A DNA stretch of 64,000 nt from positions 38,234 through 102,233 of the forward strand of contig CAWGUE010000026.1 in the NCBI GenBank assembly GCA_963825595.1. Direction: 5' to 3'. The DNA is from JARFQH01 sp963825595 (GTDB taxonomy: Bacteria; Desulfobacterota; Desulfobacteria; Desulfobacterales; SG8-13). A program made the position numbers and the translations under genes. Below are positions 8,791 to 16,454 of this stretch, one piece after another. The first letter of the stretch is position 1; every line of letters begins with the position of its first letter. Below the pieces are notes generated by a model, which did not search any database, was not told the DNA's origin, and was given only the letters and a program-made list of their open reading frames with translations.

Positions 8791-10692
8791 TTGGTCGATA
8801 GATCCTTAAAGATCAGGTCACATACGATACCCGTTCGGATTCTCCTGCCGGTGGTGCTGACCGTCGCCCTGTTCGTGGGAACCATTTTTCTGTTCATCCT
8901 GCCGATCCTGGAAAATCGAATGATGACCGACCGGCGCGAGATGGTCCGCGAACTGACCGAAACCGCCTGGAGCGTCCTCGAATCGTTCAGGGAAAAGGAA
9001 ATCGGGGGGCGATTGTCGGGGAAGCAAGCCCGCCTTCAAGCCGTCGAGGCTTTGCGGGCGCTGCGGTACGGGCCTGAAAAAAAGGACTATTTCTGGATCA
9101 ACGATATGCATCCGCATTTGGTCATGCATCCGTATCGCCCCGATTTGGAAGGCAAGGACATCTCAGGCTTTACCGACCCCAGCGGCAAAAAGCTCTTTGT
9201 CGAATTCGTCAAGGCGGTCGAGACCGCGGGGGCCGGTTATGTCGATTATCAATGGCAGTGGAAGGACGACCCGCTGCGAATCGTCCCCAAGATATCCTAT
9301 GTCAAAGGCTTCGATCCCTGGGGCTGGATCGTCGGCACCGGCATATATGTCGAAGATGTCCGCACCGAAATCGCCGCCATTACCCGCCGGCTGACAGTTG
9401 TCTGCCTGGCGATTCTGCTGTTGATCGTCGGCCTTTCCGGCTACACCGTCTGGCAAAGCGCCGCTGGCGAGCGTCGACGGCGCCTGGCCGTCACGGCTTT
9501 GCGTAAGAGCGAGGAAAAATACAGGCTGCTGGCCGAAACCGCCCGGGAATTCATCCTCGCATTCGATCCGGTCGGCCGAATTTCTTATGCCAATCGCGCC
9601 TGGCTCGCGGCCAGCGGATTCGATTCGGCAGCGATTCGTGATATGAAGATGGCGGATATTCTGCCGGTCGAGGAACGGGCCGCATTCGAAGAACGCCTGG
9701 AAAAACTAAAGTCCGAAGGCACGAGCGAGCCCCTGTTTGCGACGCATTTCCTGCTTGATAGCGGGTCCCATATTCCGGTCGAGGCAACCCTGGCGGCATT
9801 GCAGGAGGGCTCAGAAATCGATCGCATTTTCATCACGGCCCGCGATGTCACCGAGAAAAAAAAGGCTGAACATCAGGCCCGAAGGCACCGGGAACAGCTA
9901 TTTCAGGCCGACAAGATGGCAACCCTGGGAACATTGGTCTCCGGTGTCGCCCACGAAATCAACAATCCGGTCACCTTCGTCATGCTCAATGCGCCGGTTC
10001 TCAAGCAGGCCTGGCAGGCCGTGCTTCCCATACTGGATGAACACCTGCAAAACCATGGCGATTTCAAAGTCGGCCGTATGGACTACTCCCGCTTGCGCGA
10101 AAGGCTACCGCTGCTGGTGGACAACATCATCGAGGGCGCCGAACGGGTCAAGGCCATTGTCGGTGACCTCAAGGATTTCGCCCGTCAGGGTCCGGGTCAG
10201 ATGACCGATGCCGTCGACATCAACCGCATTGCCGCCAAGGCTGTCAGTCTCGTCGGAAACATCATCAAAAAGAGCACCCATCATTTCGAAACCCATTACG
10301 CCGCGGATATCCCGACGGTGGCCGGCAACCCTCGAAAAATCGAACAGGTGGTCATCAATCTGCTTGTGAACGCCTGCCAGGCCTTACCCGATCCCAGTCG
10401 GACCATCCGGCTGTCCACCGCCTACGATCTCGACACCCGCAGCGTTACGATTGAGGTTCGCGATCAGGGCATCGGGATGCCAGCCGAAGTGCTCCAGCGT
10501 ATCCGTGACCCGTTTTTCACCACCAAACGTGAGTCCGGCGGCACCGGACTCGGACTGGCCATCGTTGATCGAATTGTCGACGACCACAAGGGGCAGCTGA
10601 CATTCAGTTCCGTTGTGGACCATGGAACGACGGTCAGGATCAGCCTGCCGCTTACCCCTTCATCCGCAAACGAGCGGGAGACGACATCATGA
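8791..10692 (+). CDS. Cache-PAS sensor histidine kinase
   Basis: This is a membrane-bound sensor kinase of 633 residues. A first membrane helix at about 12-37 is followed by a periplasmic single-Cache (sCache_2-like) domain at about 45-195, with KKDYFWINDMHPHLVMHPY and GWIVGTGIYV. A second helix spans about 200-222 and a PAS domain about 240-355. The transmitter has H-box VAHEINNP with His388, N-box VINLLVNAC, DQGIGMP, FFTTK and GTGLGLAI. Cache domains of this type bind small organic acids. The TTG start at 8791 follows AAAGGGG, and the next ATG would remove the first helix. It overlaps the regulator gene by ATGA. The neighbouring OFA transporter suggests that it senses a carboxylate, which is inference. 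Confidence 0.92.
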   Translation: MVDRSLKIRSHTIPVRILLPVVLTVALFVGTIFLFILPILENRMMTDRREMVRELTETAWSVLESFREKEIGGRLSGKQARLQAVEALRALRYGPEKKDYFWINDMHPHLVMHPYRPDLEGKDISGFTDPSGKKLFVEFVKAVETAGAGYVDYQWQWKDDPLRIVPKISYVKGFDPWGWIVGTGIYVEDVRTEIAAITRRLTVVCLAILLLIVGLSGYTVWQSAAGERRRRLAVTALRKSEEKYRLLAETAREFILAFDPVGRISYANRAWLAASGFDSAAIRDMKMADILPVEERAAFEERLEKLKSEGTSEPLFATHFLLDSGSHIPVEATLAALQEGSEIDRIFITARDVTEKKKAEHQARRHREQLFQADKMATLGTLVSGVAHEINNPVTFVMLNAPVLKQAWQAVLPILDEHLQNHGDFKVGRMDYSRLRERLPLLVDNIIEGAERVKAIVGDLKDFARQGPGQMTDAVDINRIAAKAVSLVGNIIKKSTHHFETHYAADIPTVAGNPRKIEQVVINLLVNACQALPDPSRTIRLSTAYDLDTRSVTIEVRDQGIGMPAEVLQRIRDPFFTTKRESGGTGLGLAIVDRIVDDHKGQLTFSSVVDHGTTVRISLPLTPSSANERETTS

Positions 10693-12120
10693 GCTCTGCG
10701 CGACCTTCCCAACCGATCCTCATCGTGGATGATGAGGCCGCCATAATACTGGCCATCGACACCGCTCTTCAGATGGCCGGATTCAACAACACCCTGACCT
10801 GCCAGGACAGCCGTCGGGTCATGGATCTATTGGCCGAACACCCGGTCGAGGTTCTCCTGCTCGACCTCACGATGCCCCATATCCAGGGCGGACAATTGTT
10901 GGATCAGGTCAGCCGGGAATTTCCTGAAGTTCCGGTGATTATCGTCACCGGGGCGGTGGACATTGAAACGGCGGTGGTGTGCATGAAATCGGGCGCTTTC
11001 GACTATGTCGTCAAACCCGTGGAAGTCGACCGGCTGGTATCGGCGGTCAACCGGGCGGTATCGTTCCGGGAACTCAAGCGTGAAAACTTCGCTTTGAAGC
11101 AGCACATTCTCAATGACACGCTGGAAAGCCCGGAGGCGTTCACCAGCATCATCACAAACAATAAAAAAATGCTGTCCATTTTCCAGTATATCGAATCGAT
11201 CGCGCGGACGGCGCAGCCGGTGCTGATACGGGGTGAAACCGGTGTGGGCAAGGAACTCATCGCCCGAACCCTGCATACCCTCAGCGGGTTGCCGGGTGCG
11301 TTCGTAGCAATCAATGTCGCCGGGCTCGATGACAATGTATTTTCCGACACCCTGTTCGGCCATATCCGGGGCGCATTTACCGGTGCAGAGCGTGATCGCC
11401 GGGGGTTGATCGAACAGGCTGCCGGTGGCACCCTGTTTCTGGATGAAATCGGTGACCTGAGCCCGGCATCGCAAGTAAAACTGCTCCGCCTGCTGCAGGA
11501 AAGCGAGTACTTTCCCCTTGGGCAGGATGTGGCCAAGCTATCGGATGCACGCATCGTGGCCTCCTCCAATGTCGATCTCTGGGAGCGCCAGAAAGCCGGA
11601 CTGTTCCGTAAAGATTTGAATTACCGGCTGCGGACCCACCGGATCTACATCCCGCCGCTGCGGGACCGGAAGGACGATCTCCCGCTGTTGGTCGACCATT
11701 TTCTGGAAAAAACCGCCGCCGAGCTGAATAAAAAGAAGCCGGCCGTGCCCGAGGAACTCTTTGCACTGCTTCGGGCACACTCCTTTCCGGGAAATGTCCG
11801 CGAACTGCAAACTCTTCTTTTCGACGCCGTCAGCCAGCACAAGGGAGGCATACTCTCTTTGAGCGTATTCAAGGCTCACATCAAGCTGCACCGGTCAAGG
11901 GAAAATCCCGCCCCTGAAGCCCTAAACGACGCTCCTCAGGAGCGATCTGGAGCGGATCGTTTTCCCTGAAAACCTGCCGACCATCAAGCAGGCTGCGCGC
12001 CAGCTGGTGTCCGAGGCGCTCAAGCGCGCCGGGGGTAACCAGTCCATTGCCGCCGGAATGTTGGGAATTACGCAGCAGGCTTTGAGCAAGCGGATCAAAA
12101 AAATGAAAGCGGATACGTAG
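10689..12120 (+). CDS. Sigma-54-dependent response regulator (NtrC family), frameshifted before the Fis-type helix
   Basis: This is the partner of the Cache kinase. The receiver has phosphoacceptor Asp59 and Lys109. The AAA+ domain has Walker A GETGVGKE at 182-189, the sigma-54 contact loop GAFTGA at about 228-233, and Walker B TLFLDEIGD. In the main frame translation stops at 11969 with no DNA-binding domain. One frame over, from about 11930, the sequence reads LERIVFPENLPTIKQ and then a Fis-type helix-turn-helix (NQSIAAGMLGITQQALSKRI), ending at TAG 12120. A single indel near 11925-11945 therefore separates two good halves: a sequence error or a real truncation. The gene overlaps the kinase by four bases. 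Confidence 0.88.
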
Positions 12121-12216
12121 ATTCAAAAGCTCGGATCGCAACGAAGTTCACGGCGCAGACCAGCGAAAAGGCGTCGCCAACATTCGAGTCTGTGTGCCGA
12201 GGCACGCAGAAAGGGC

Positions 12217-12235
12217 CCTCTGGCCCAGCCAGAGG
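12217..12235 (+). terminator. Hairpin after the kinase-regulator operon
   Basis: CCTCTGGC and GCCAGAGG form a perfect 8-bp stem with a CCA loop, about 100 bases past the regulator stop. There is no following T-run, so it may be a processing or Rho-associated hairpin rather than a strong intrinsic terminator. Confidence 0.4.
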
Positions 12236-12275
12236 CGGTCCGCAACGAAGAGATTCGGTATTACCCTAAAGGATC

Positions 12276-12399
12276 GTAAACAAAACGTGATAAGTTTTTA
12301 TATACCTGATTTATAATGCAATATGTAAATAGACATGCCATTTATTATCTCTTCCCATGGTGAGATGTAAATGTCCATTTTTAATCCCGTTTTGTTTAC
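12276..12399. repeat. AT-rich 124-bp element with perfect 12-bp terminal inverted repeats
   Basis: GTAAACAAAACG at 12276-12287 is repeated in inverse as CGTTTTGTTTAC at 12388-12399. The interior is far more AT-rich than its surroundings and has sub-repeats (ATGTAAATAGACATG near 12324 and ATGTAAATGTCCATT near 12365). No transposase is encoded. It has the form of a small non-autonomous element or insertion-sequence remnant. The rest of the 12121-13037 gap holds no gene I can support. Confidence 0.5.
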
Positions 12400-12802
12400 C
12401 CTGCGGGAAAGTCGACGATGCCCCATCTCTTTCGTTATCAAGGGTTCGCAGTATACGAATACGGCTTCACCCTTGATGCCTTGAATCCGGGACATCCTCG
12501 CCGGAGGCGGACAAGCCTCGACTTTCGCTCAGTTAGGGTATTAGATGGGGGAGAAAACCACTTCTCGTCATCCATGCACGGCGGCCGGTATCTCTTCACG
12601 CATTCAAGCGACCCAACCTCTCTACAGTCATCACGTGCTTCCCCCCGCTAACGATGTTACAACCGCAAACAACCTCGAGCTCGAACCGATCGGCCGGATC
12701 GAGACATGGGGACACCCACAATTCAGGTTGTTTCCACAACTTTTATTGTCGCCTTGCCAAACGGCCCTCATGGCCGTATTCAAGCCCTCATCGTCCTCGG
12801 TC

Positions 12803-12816
12803 ACAACTTAAGTTGT
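12803..12816. promoter_or_regulatory. 14-bp perfect palindrome upstream of the OFA transporter
   Basis: ACAACTTAAGTTGT is a perfect palindrome about 80 bases upstream of the sigma-54 promoter. That is the distance range at which NtrC-type activators bind. A related half, CCACAACTT, lies near 12736. It may be an enhancer site for the activator encoded upstream, but no experimental or comparative support is visible here. Confidence 0.35.
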
Positions 12817-12895
12817 CATCAACGCCATCCGCCGTCTTGCGCAAATATACGTATTTAACGAATAATTACAGTTACATAAAATAAATCCGCACTAT

Positions 12896-12911
12896 TGGCA
12901 TCCCTTTTGCT
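12896..12911 (+). promoter_or_regulatory. Sigma-54 (-24/-12) promoter for the OFA transporter
   Basis: TTGGCATCCCTTTTGCT places GG at 12897-12898 and GC at 12909-12910, ten bases apart, in close agreement with TGGCAC-N5-TTGCW. It is about 130 bases upstream of the transporter start and downstream of the sigma-54 activator gene. No better promoter is seen in the gap. Confidence 0.65.
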
Positions 12912-13037
12912 CTTATCTCCATACGAAACAATATTTGGTTCTTAGATATCACTCAGACAATAAATAGAATTCATTGAATATTGTTTATTTTTTATATTTC
13001 ATTTTAGTTTCAATCACTTTCAGGAAAGGGGTTGCGC

Positions 13038-14450
13038 ATGGAAAAGATCATCAACCGCGGCAAGCAGGTCGTCATGGCTGGATTGGGCATCAATCTCGCC
13101 CTGGGAATCCTTTATACATGGAGCATATTCAAACTGGAAATCAAAGAATCGATTCTCGCCGGTGACGGCCGCTTCAACTGGGACATGGCCTCCCTTAACG
13201 ATCCGTTCGCGGTGTGCTGTCTGATGTTCACTCTCGGTATGCTGGCTGCCGGCCGACTGCAGGACAAGGTGAATCCGCGCTTGACGGCCATTTTTGGCGG
13301 CTTGCTCACCGGTGCCGGATTATTGGCCTCCTCTCAGAGTACCATCCTGGCCAACTGGATCCTCGGCTTCGGTGTCCTGATGGGCCTGGGCCTCGGTTTC
13401 GGATACGCATCGGCGACACCCCCGGCAATCAAATGGTTTCCGGCATCCAAAACCGGGATGATCGCTGGTATCGTGGTGGCCGGTTTCGGTCTGGCATCGG
13501 TCTATATCGCGCCCCTGGCCAATTTCCTGATGGCTCAGTACGGTATCAGCCAAGCCATGTTGATCTTCGGTGTGGCCTTTTTGATCGTTGTCTGCGGGCT
13601 CGCCATGCTGCTTGTCAATCCACCTGAAGGTTACAAGCCGGAGGAAAAAGATCAGGAAAAGGTAACGACTTTGAGGCCGGCGGCTAAAATCGAAGAATTT
13701 CCTCCGAGCGAAGTGATCAAGACCAGCACCTTCTACAAGCTCTGGTTCATGTTCTTTGTCGCTTCCGGTGCCGGATTGATCATTATCGGCAGCGTCGCCG
13801 GCATGGCCAAGCAGAGCCTGGGTGGACTGGCCTGGATAGTGGTGGCGCTGCTCGCCATCGGCAACGCCAGCGGTCGTGTCGTGGCCGGAATCCTGTCCGA
13901 TAAAATCGGCCGTACCCGCACCCTTTTTACCATGCTGACATTTCAGGGTCTGATCATCACCTCACTGATTTTTATTGGTGAAAGCCAGGCCTTTCTGCTG
14001 GTTCTGGCGGCAACACTGATCGGGTTCAATTATGGCACCAACTTGTCCCTGTTTCCCTCGGCCACCAAAGATTGTTTCGGTCTGAAAAATTTCGGCACCA
14101 ACTACGGACTCGTGTTTACAGCCTGGGGAATCGGTGGCTTTCTTTTCCCTCGGATTTCTCAGATGATCGTCGCCAAGACCGGATCCTCCGAAGCCGCCTA
14201 TATCATGGCAGCCTTCCTGCTGTTTGTCAGCGCCGGCATGACATTTTTTACCAAGGCCCCGAAAAGCCTGCGCGCCAAAGCTAAAATTATCACCGCCCTG
14301 GAACCCGGCAAACTTTACCATGGATATTTTATTTACCAACCCGGTTTTGTTTCCGAAACATCCGAAGTCGTGAGCGAAGCCGAAACCGCCGCTCCAAAAC
14401 CGGTCATTAAGCGGCTGCCGAATTTCTTTCTCAACCGTAAAACTGGATAA
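13038..14450 (+). CDS. OFA family major facilitator transporter (oxalate/formate-antiporter-like)
   Basis: This 470-residue, 12-helix MFS carrier belongs to the oxalate/formate antiporter family, whose members move small carboxylates. The N-terminal GLGINLALGILYTWSIF, then GLGLGFGYASATPPAIKWFP and GMIAGIVVAGFGLASVYIAPL, are family hallmarks. The cytoplasmic loop near 200-230 is charged, and the C-terminal tail is hydrophilic. The ATG at 13038 follows AGGAAAGGGG. A sigma-54 promoter and a Cache kinase/NtrC-type pair lie upstream, so induction by its own carboxylate substrate is a reasonable guess. The substrate cannot be read from the sequence. Confidence 0.9.
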   Translation: MEKIINRGKQVVMAGLGINLALGILYTWSIFKLEIKESILAGDGRFNWDMASLNDPFAVCCLMFTLGMLAAGRLQDKVNPRLTAIFGGLLTGAGLLASSQSTILANWILGFGVLMGLGLGFGYASATPPAIKWFPASKTGMIAGIVVAGFGLASVYIAPLANFLMAQYGISQAMLIFGVAFLIVVCGLAMLLVNPPEGYKPEEKDQEKVTTLRPAAKIEEFPPSEVIKTSTFYKLWFMFFVASGAGLIIIGSVAGMAKQSLGGLAWIVVALLAIGNASGRVVAGILSDKIGRTRTLFTMLTFQGLIITSLIFIGESQAFLLVLAATLIGFNYGTNLSLFPSATKDCFGLKNFGTNYGLVFTAWGIGGFLFPRISQMIVAKTGSSEAAYIMAAFLLFVSAGMTFFTKAPKSLRAKAKIITALEPGKLYHGYFIYQPGFVSETSEVVSEAETAAPKPVIKRLPNFFLNRKTG

Positions 14451-14472
14451 AAAAGAGTCCGATCAATACGAC

Positions 14473-14511
14473 GCCGGGCAATCTCGAAAGCTGAATCGGA
14501 GATTGCCCGGC
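14473..14511. terminator. Bidirectional terminator-like hairpin between convergent genes
   Basis: GCCGGGCAATCTC at 14473-14485 pairs perfectly with GAGATTGCCCGGC at 14499-14511, a 13-bp stem with a 13-base loop. It sits between the convergent OFA transporter and cupin genes and can serve both. There is no marked T-run. Confidence 0.65.
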
Positions 14512-14540
14512 ATGCTTCGAGAGCTGAATTCCCTCCCCGG

Positions 14541-14894
14541 CTATTTAGCAGCGCGTTTCAGCCAGAAATCGAAAGATCGCCCGGGGACGAATATGTCCAT
14601 CCCCACCGACGGCTCACCCAGGGCGTTCGTGACGATATGCGGCTGATCACCGGGTATGTAAACCGCATCACCTTCATCGAGAACCACTTCTCCGTCCTCA
14701 TCAGTAACAATTTTCAGTTGGCCCTTCAATACAACCAGAACTTGGGCGTTCAGGTGACCATGGCGGGGTGAGGCATGGTGGGGCGGCTTGACGAAATGCT
14801 CGATTGAAATATCGTTCTCGTTACACAGACTCACCCGCTTCCAATCGGGTTCGGGTTCATAATTTTCCGCATTCTTGAAACGAATAACTTTCAT
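14541..14894 (-). CDS. Single-domain cupin protein
   Basis: This is a 117-residue small beta-barrel protein. Motif 1 is PRHGHLNAQVLVVLKG, with the two histidines kept but Gln where the metal-binding Glu usually is. Motif 2, GDAVYIPGDQPHIVTN, is complete with its histidine. Metal binding is therefore likely, with one altered ligand. The start is well supported by AAGGAG upstream. No substrate can be assigned, and it is transcribed alone towards the OFA gene. Confidence 0.85.
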   Translation of the reverse strand: MKVIRFKNAENYEPEPDWKRVSLCNENDISIEHFVKPPHHASPRHGHLNAQVLVVLKGQLKIVTDEDGEVVLDEGDAVYIPGDQPHIVTNALGEPSVGMDIFVPGRSFDFWLKRAAK

Positions 14895-15034
14895 CGTTGG
14901 AACTCCTTCCCTTTGTTATTTATAGCGGTTGTCAAAAAAACGTCCCGTTAATCGAACGTTTTTTTCTACAATCACTTATACCGCAATTCCTTTTTCGGCA
15001 CATAATTATGAAAAGCGGCACAACGTATGCATTG

Positions 15035-15059
15035 AAAAATATACATGAAATACGAGGGG
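15035..15059 (+). repeat. Recurrent short motif, copy 1 (abutting the hslO stop codon)
   Basis: AAAAATATACATGAAATACG followed by AGGGG is a degenerate copy of a motif found again at 25133, 25255 and 35336. It sits directly after the stop codon of hslO. Confidence 0.35.
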
Positions 15060-16001
15060 TTAGTTGTCGGGAAACCGCAGCCCGTATATCTCGCGAACCT
15101 CATCGCGGTTGAAGGCAAAAAGAGTGCTGCAGTTATGGCAGTGCAATTCGAGCGGAAAGGGTCCGTTTTCGAAGATGTCACTCAGGTCATCGAACGGCAG
15201 CATCATCAGCAGGTTGCGCACTTTCTCCTTGCTGCAGTGACACATGAACTCTACCCGGCGTTCGGCAAGAACCCGGGGGGTGTGCATTCGAAATTCTTCC
15301 TCAATCAGCGGCATGGGCCGATTGCCGGACGCATAGGCCTTGCCGAGAGAAGGGAATCCAGCAACCTTGTCTTCAAGTTCGGCAACAACCTCTTCCTGCG
15401 CTCCGGGCATGGTTTGAATGAAGAGGCCGCCGGCGCCCACAACCCGGCCGTCATGATCGAAGCGGATGCTCAGATTGAAGGCCGTTGGAATCTGCTCGGA
15501 TGTCAGACAATAGTACGCCAGGTCCTTGGCGATGTTGCCGTAGCGAAGCGCCACCCTGCCGGTGAAGGGATGTTTGGCCTTTTCGAGGTGTCGGGTCACG
15601 GATAAAAACCCGGCACCGAAAAAGGGCGCCAGATCGAAACTTCCCAACGGTTTTTCGATGGGAATCGGCACGCTTTTCAGGTAGCCGCGCACCTCCCCGA
15701 ACGCATTGGCGTCAACTGTCAGACCCTTGATCGGCCCGTTGCAGTCAATCTGCAGACTGATCCGATCATCGCCTTTCAGGCCGGCCGTCATCAAAACCGC
15801 CCCCAGATACGCCCGGCCGAGGACAAGGGTTTCGAGAATGCCAAGCTCATGGTTGGCACGCATTTCATTGACCATGCGCGTGCCGTTGACCACGACCCCG
15901 CGCACCGTATCGTCGGCCAAAGTAAAATTGACCAACCGGTCGTTGGCCCCAGCAAGGAGTTGCGCCTTCAGATCGTTGCCGTAGATGTTTTTTTTGATCA
16001 T
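15060..16001 (-). CDS. hslO: Redox-regulated chaperone Hsp33
   Basis: This cytosolic holdase chaperone is activated by oxidation and protects unfolding proteins under oxidative stress. The 313-residue length is close to the roughly 290 of E. coli. The zinc-binding switch is complete: Cys254-x-Cys256 (MCHCSKEKV) and Cys288-xx-Cys291 (LHCHNCSTLF). The N-terminal domain has GILETLVLGRAYLGAVLM and the substrate-binding core GPIKGLTVDANAFGEVRGY. It starts three bases after the TPR lipoprotein stop and is the last gene of the PBP1B-TPR-hslO unit. Confidence 0.95.
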   Translation of the reverse strand: MIKKNIYGNDLKAQLLAGANDRLVNFTLADDTVRGVVVNGTRMVNEMRANHELGILETLVLGRAYLGAVLMTAGLKGDDRISLQIDCNGPIKGLTVDANAFGEVRGYLKSVPIPIEKPLGSFDLAPFFGAGFLSVTRHLEKAKHPFTGRVALRYGNIAKDLAYYCLTSEQIPTAFNLSIRFDHDGRVVGAGGLFIQTMPGAQEEVVAELEDKVAGFPSLGKAYASGNRPMPLIEEEFRMHTPRVLAERRVEFMCHCSKEKVRNLLMMLPFDDLSDIFENGPFPLELHCHNCSTLFAFNRDEVREIYGLRFPDN

Positions 16002-16004
16002 CGT

Positions 16005-16454
16005 TTATTTTCCGAGTTCGTCGATGCGGTCCTTCTGCCGGCTGATTCGGGTCTGCCACACAGCATCCTGTCCAAAGCGAATCCCGGCCAGGCGGTTGAA
16101 TTCACGCGCATGTCGGGCGTTTTTCTTCATCAGCCAGGCTTCGGCCAGGTAATAATAATTCTGACCATTGCTCGAGTCGAGCGCCACCGATCGTTCCAGA
16201 ATGCGGATGGCCGCATCCGGTTCTCCCTGGGTCAAATGCTGGCGGCCTTGCCGGACCATTGCGGCCGATGCGCGAACGTGAGCGTTGTCGGGTTCTTGAA
16301 CCGAGGGGGCCGGCGCAGGAACAGGCGCCGACGGCGGTTTTGTCACACTGACCCTGGGTTTTTCCATACAACCTAAAAGCACCCCGACGACCAGAAGGCC
16401 GCAGAACACCGCAAGATATTTATTTCTGTGGTTTGATAAGTCCTCTGAGTCCAT
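16005..16454 (-). CDS. TPR-containing lipoprotein
   Basis: This is a 149-residue putative lipoprotein. The hydrophobic segment YLAVFCGLLVVGVLLGC supplies a lipobox-like end, followed by a Pro/Ala-rich linker (SAPVPAPAPS). One to two tetratricopeptide units follow (GRQHLTQGEPDAAIRILERSVALDSS and NGQNYYYLAEAWLMKKN). Its start overlaps the end of the PBP1B gene by 35 bases, and hslO follows. TPR lipoproteins often act as partners of peptidoglycan synthases, as LpoA does for PBP1A. The overlap with a PBP1B gene makes such a role attractive, but that is inference. Confidence 0.8.
   Translation of the reverse strand: MDSEDLSNHRNKYLAVFCGLLVVGVLLGCMEKPRVSVTKPPSAPVPAPAPSVQEPDNAHVRASAAMVRQGRQHLTQGEPDAAIRILERSVALDSSNGQNYYYLAEAWLMKKNARHAREFNRLAGIRFGQDAVWQTRISRQKDRIDELGK

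Noticed and set aside
12298..12495. Minus-strand 65-codon frame over the AT-rich 12276-12399 element
   Set aside because: It overlaps the inverted-repeat element, and its sequence and codon use do not look like a conserved protein. No ribosome-binding site is clear.
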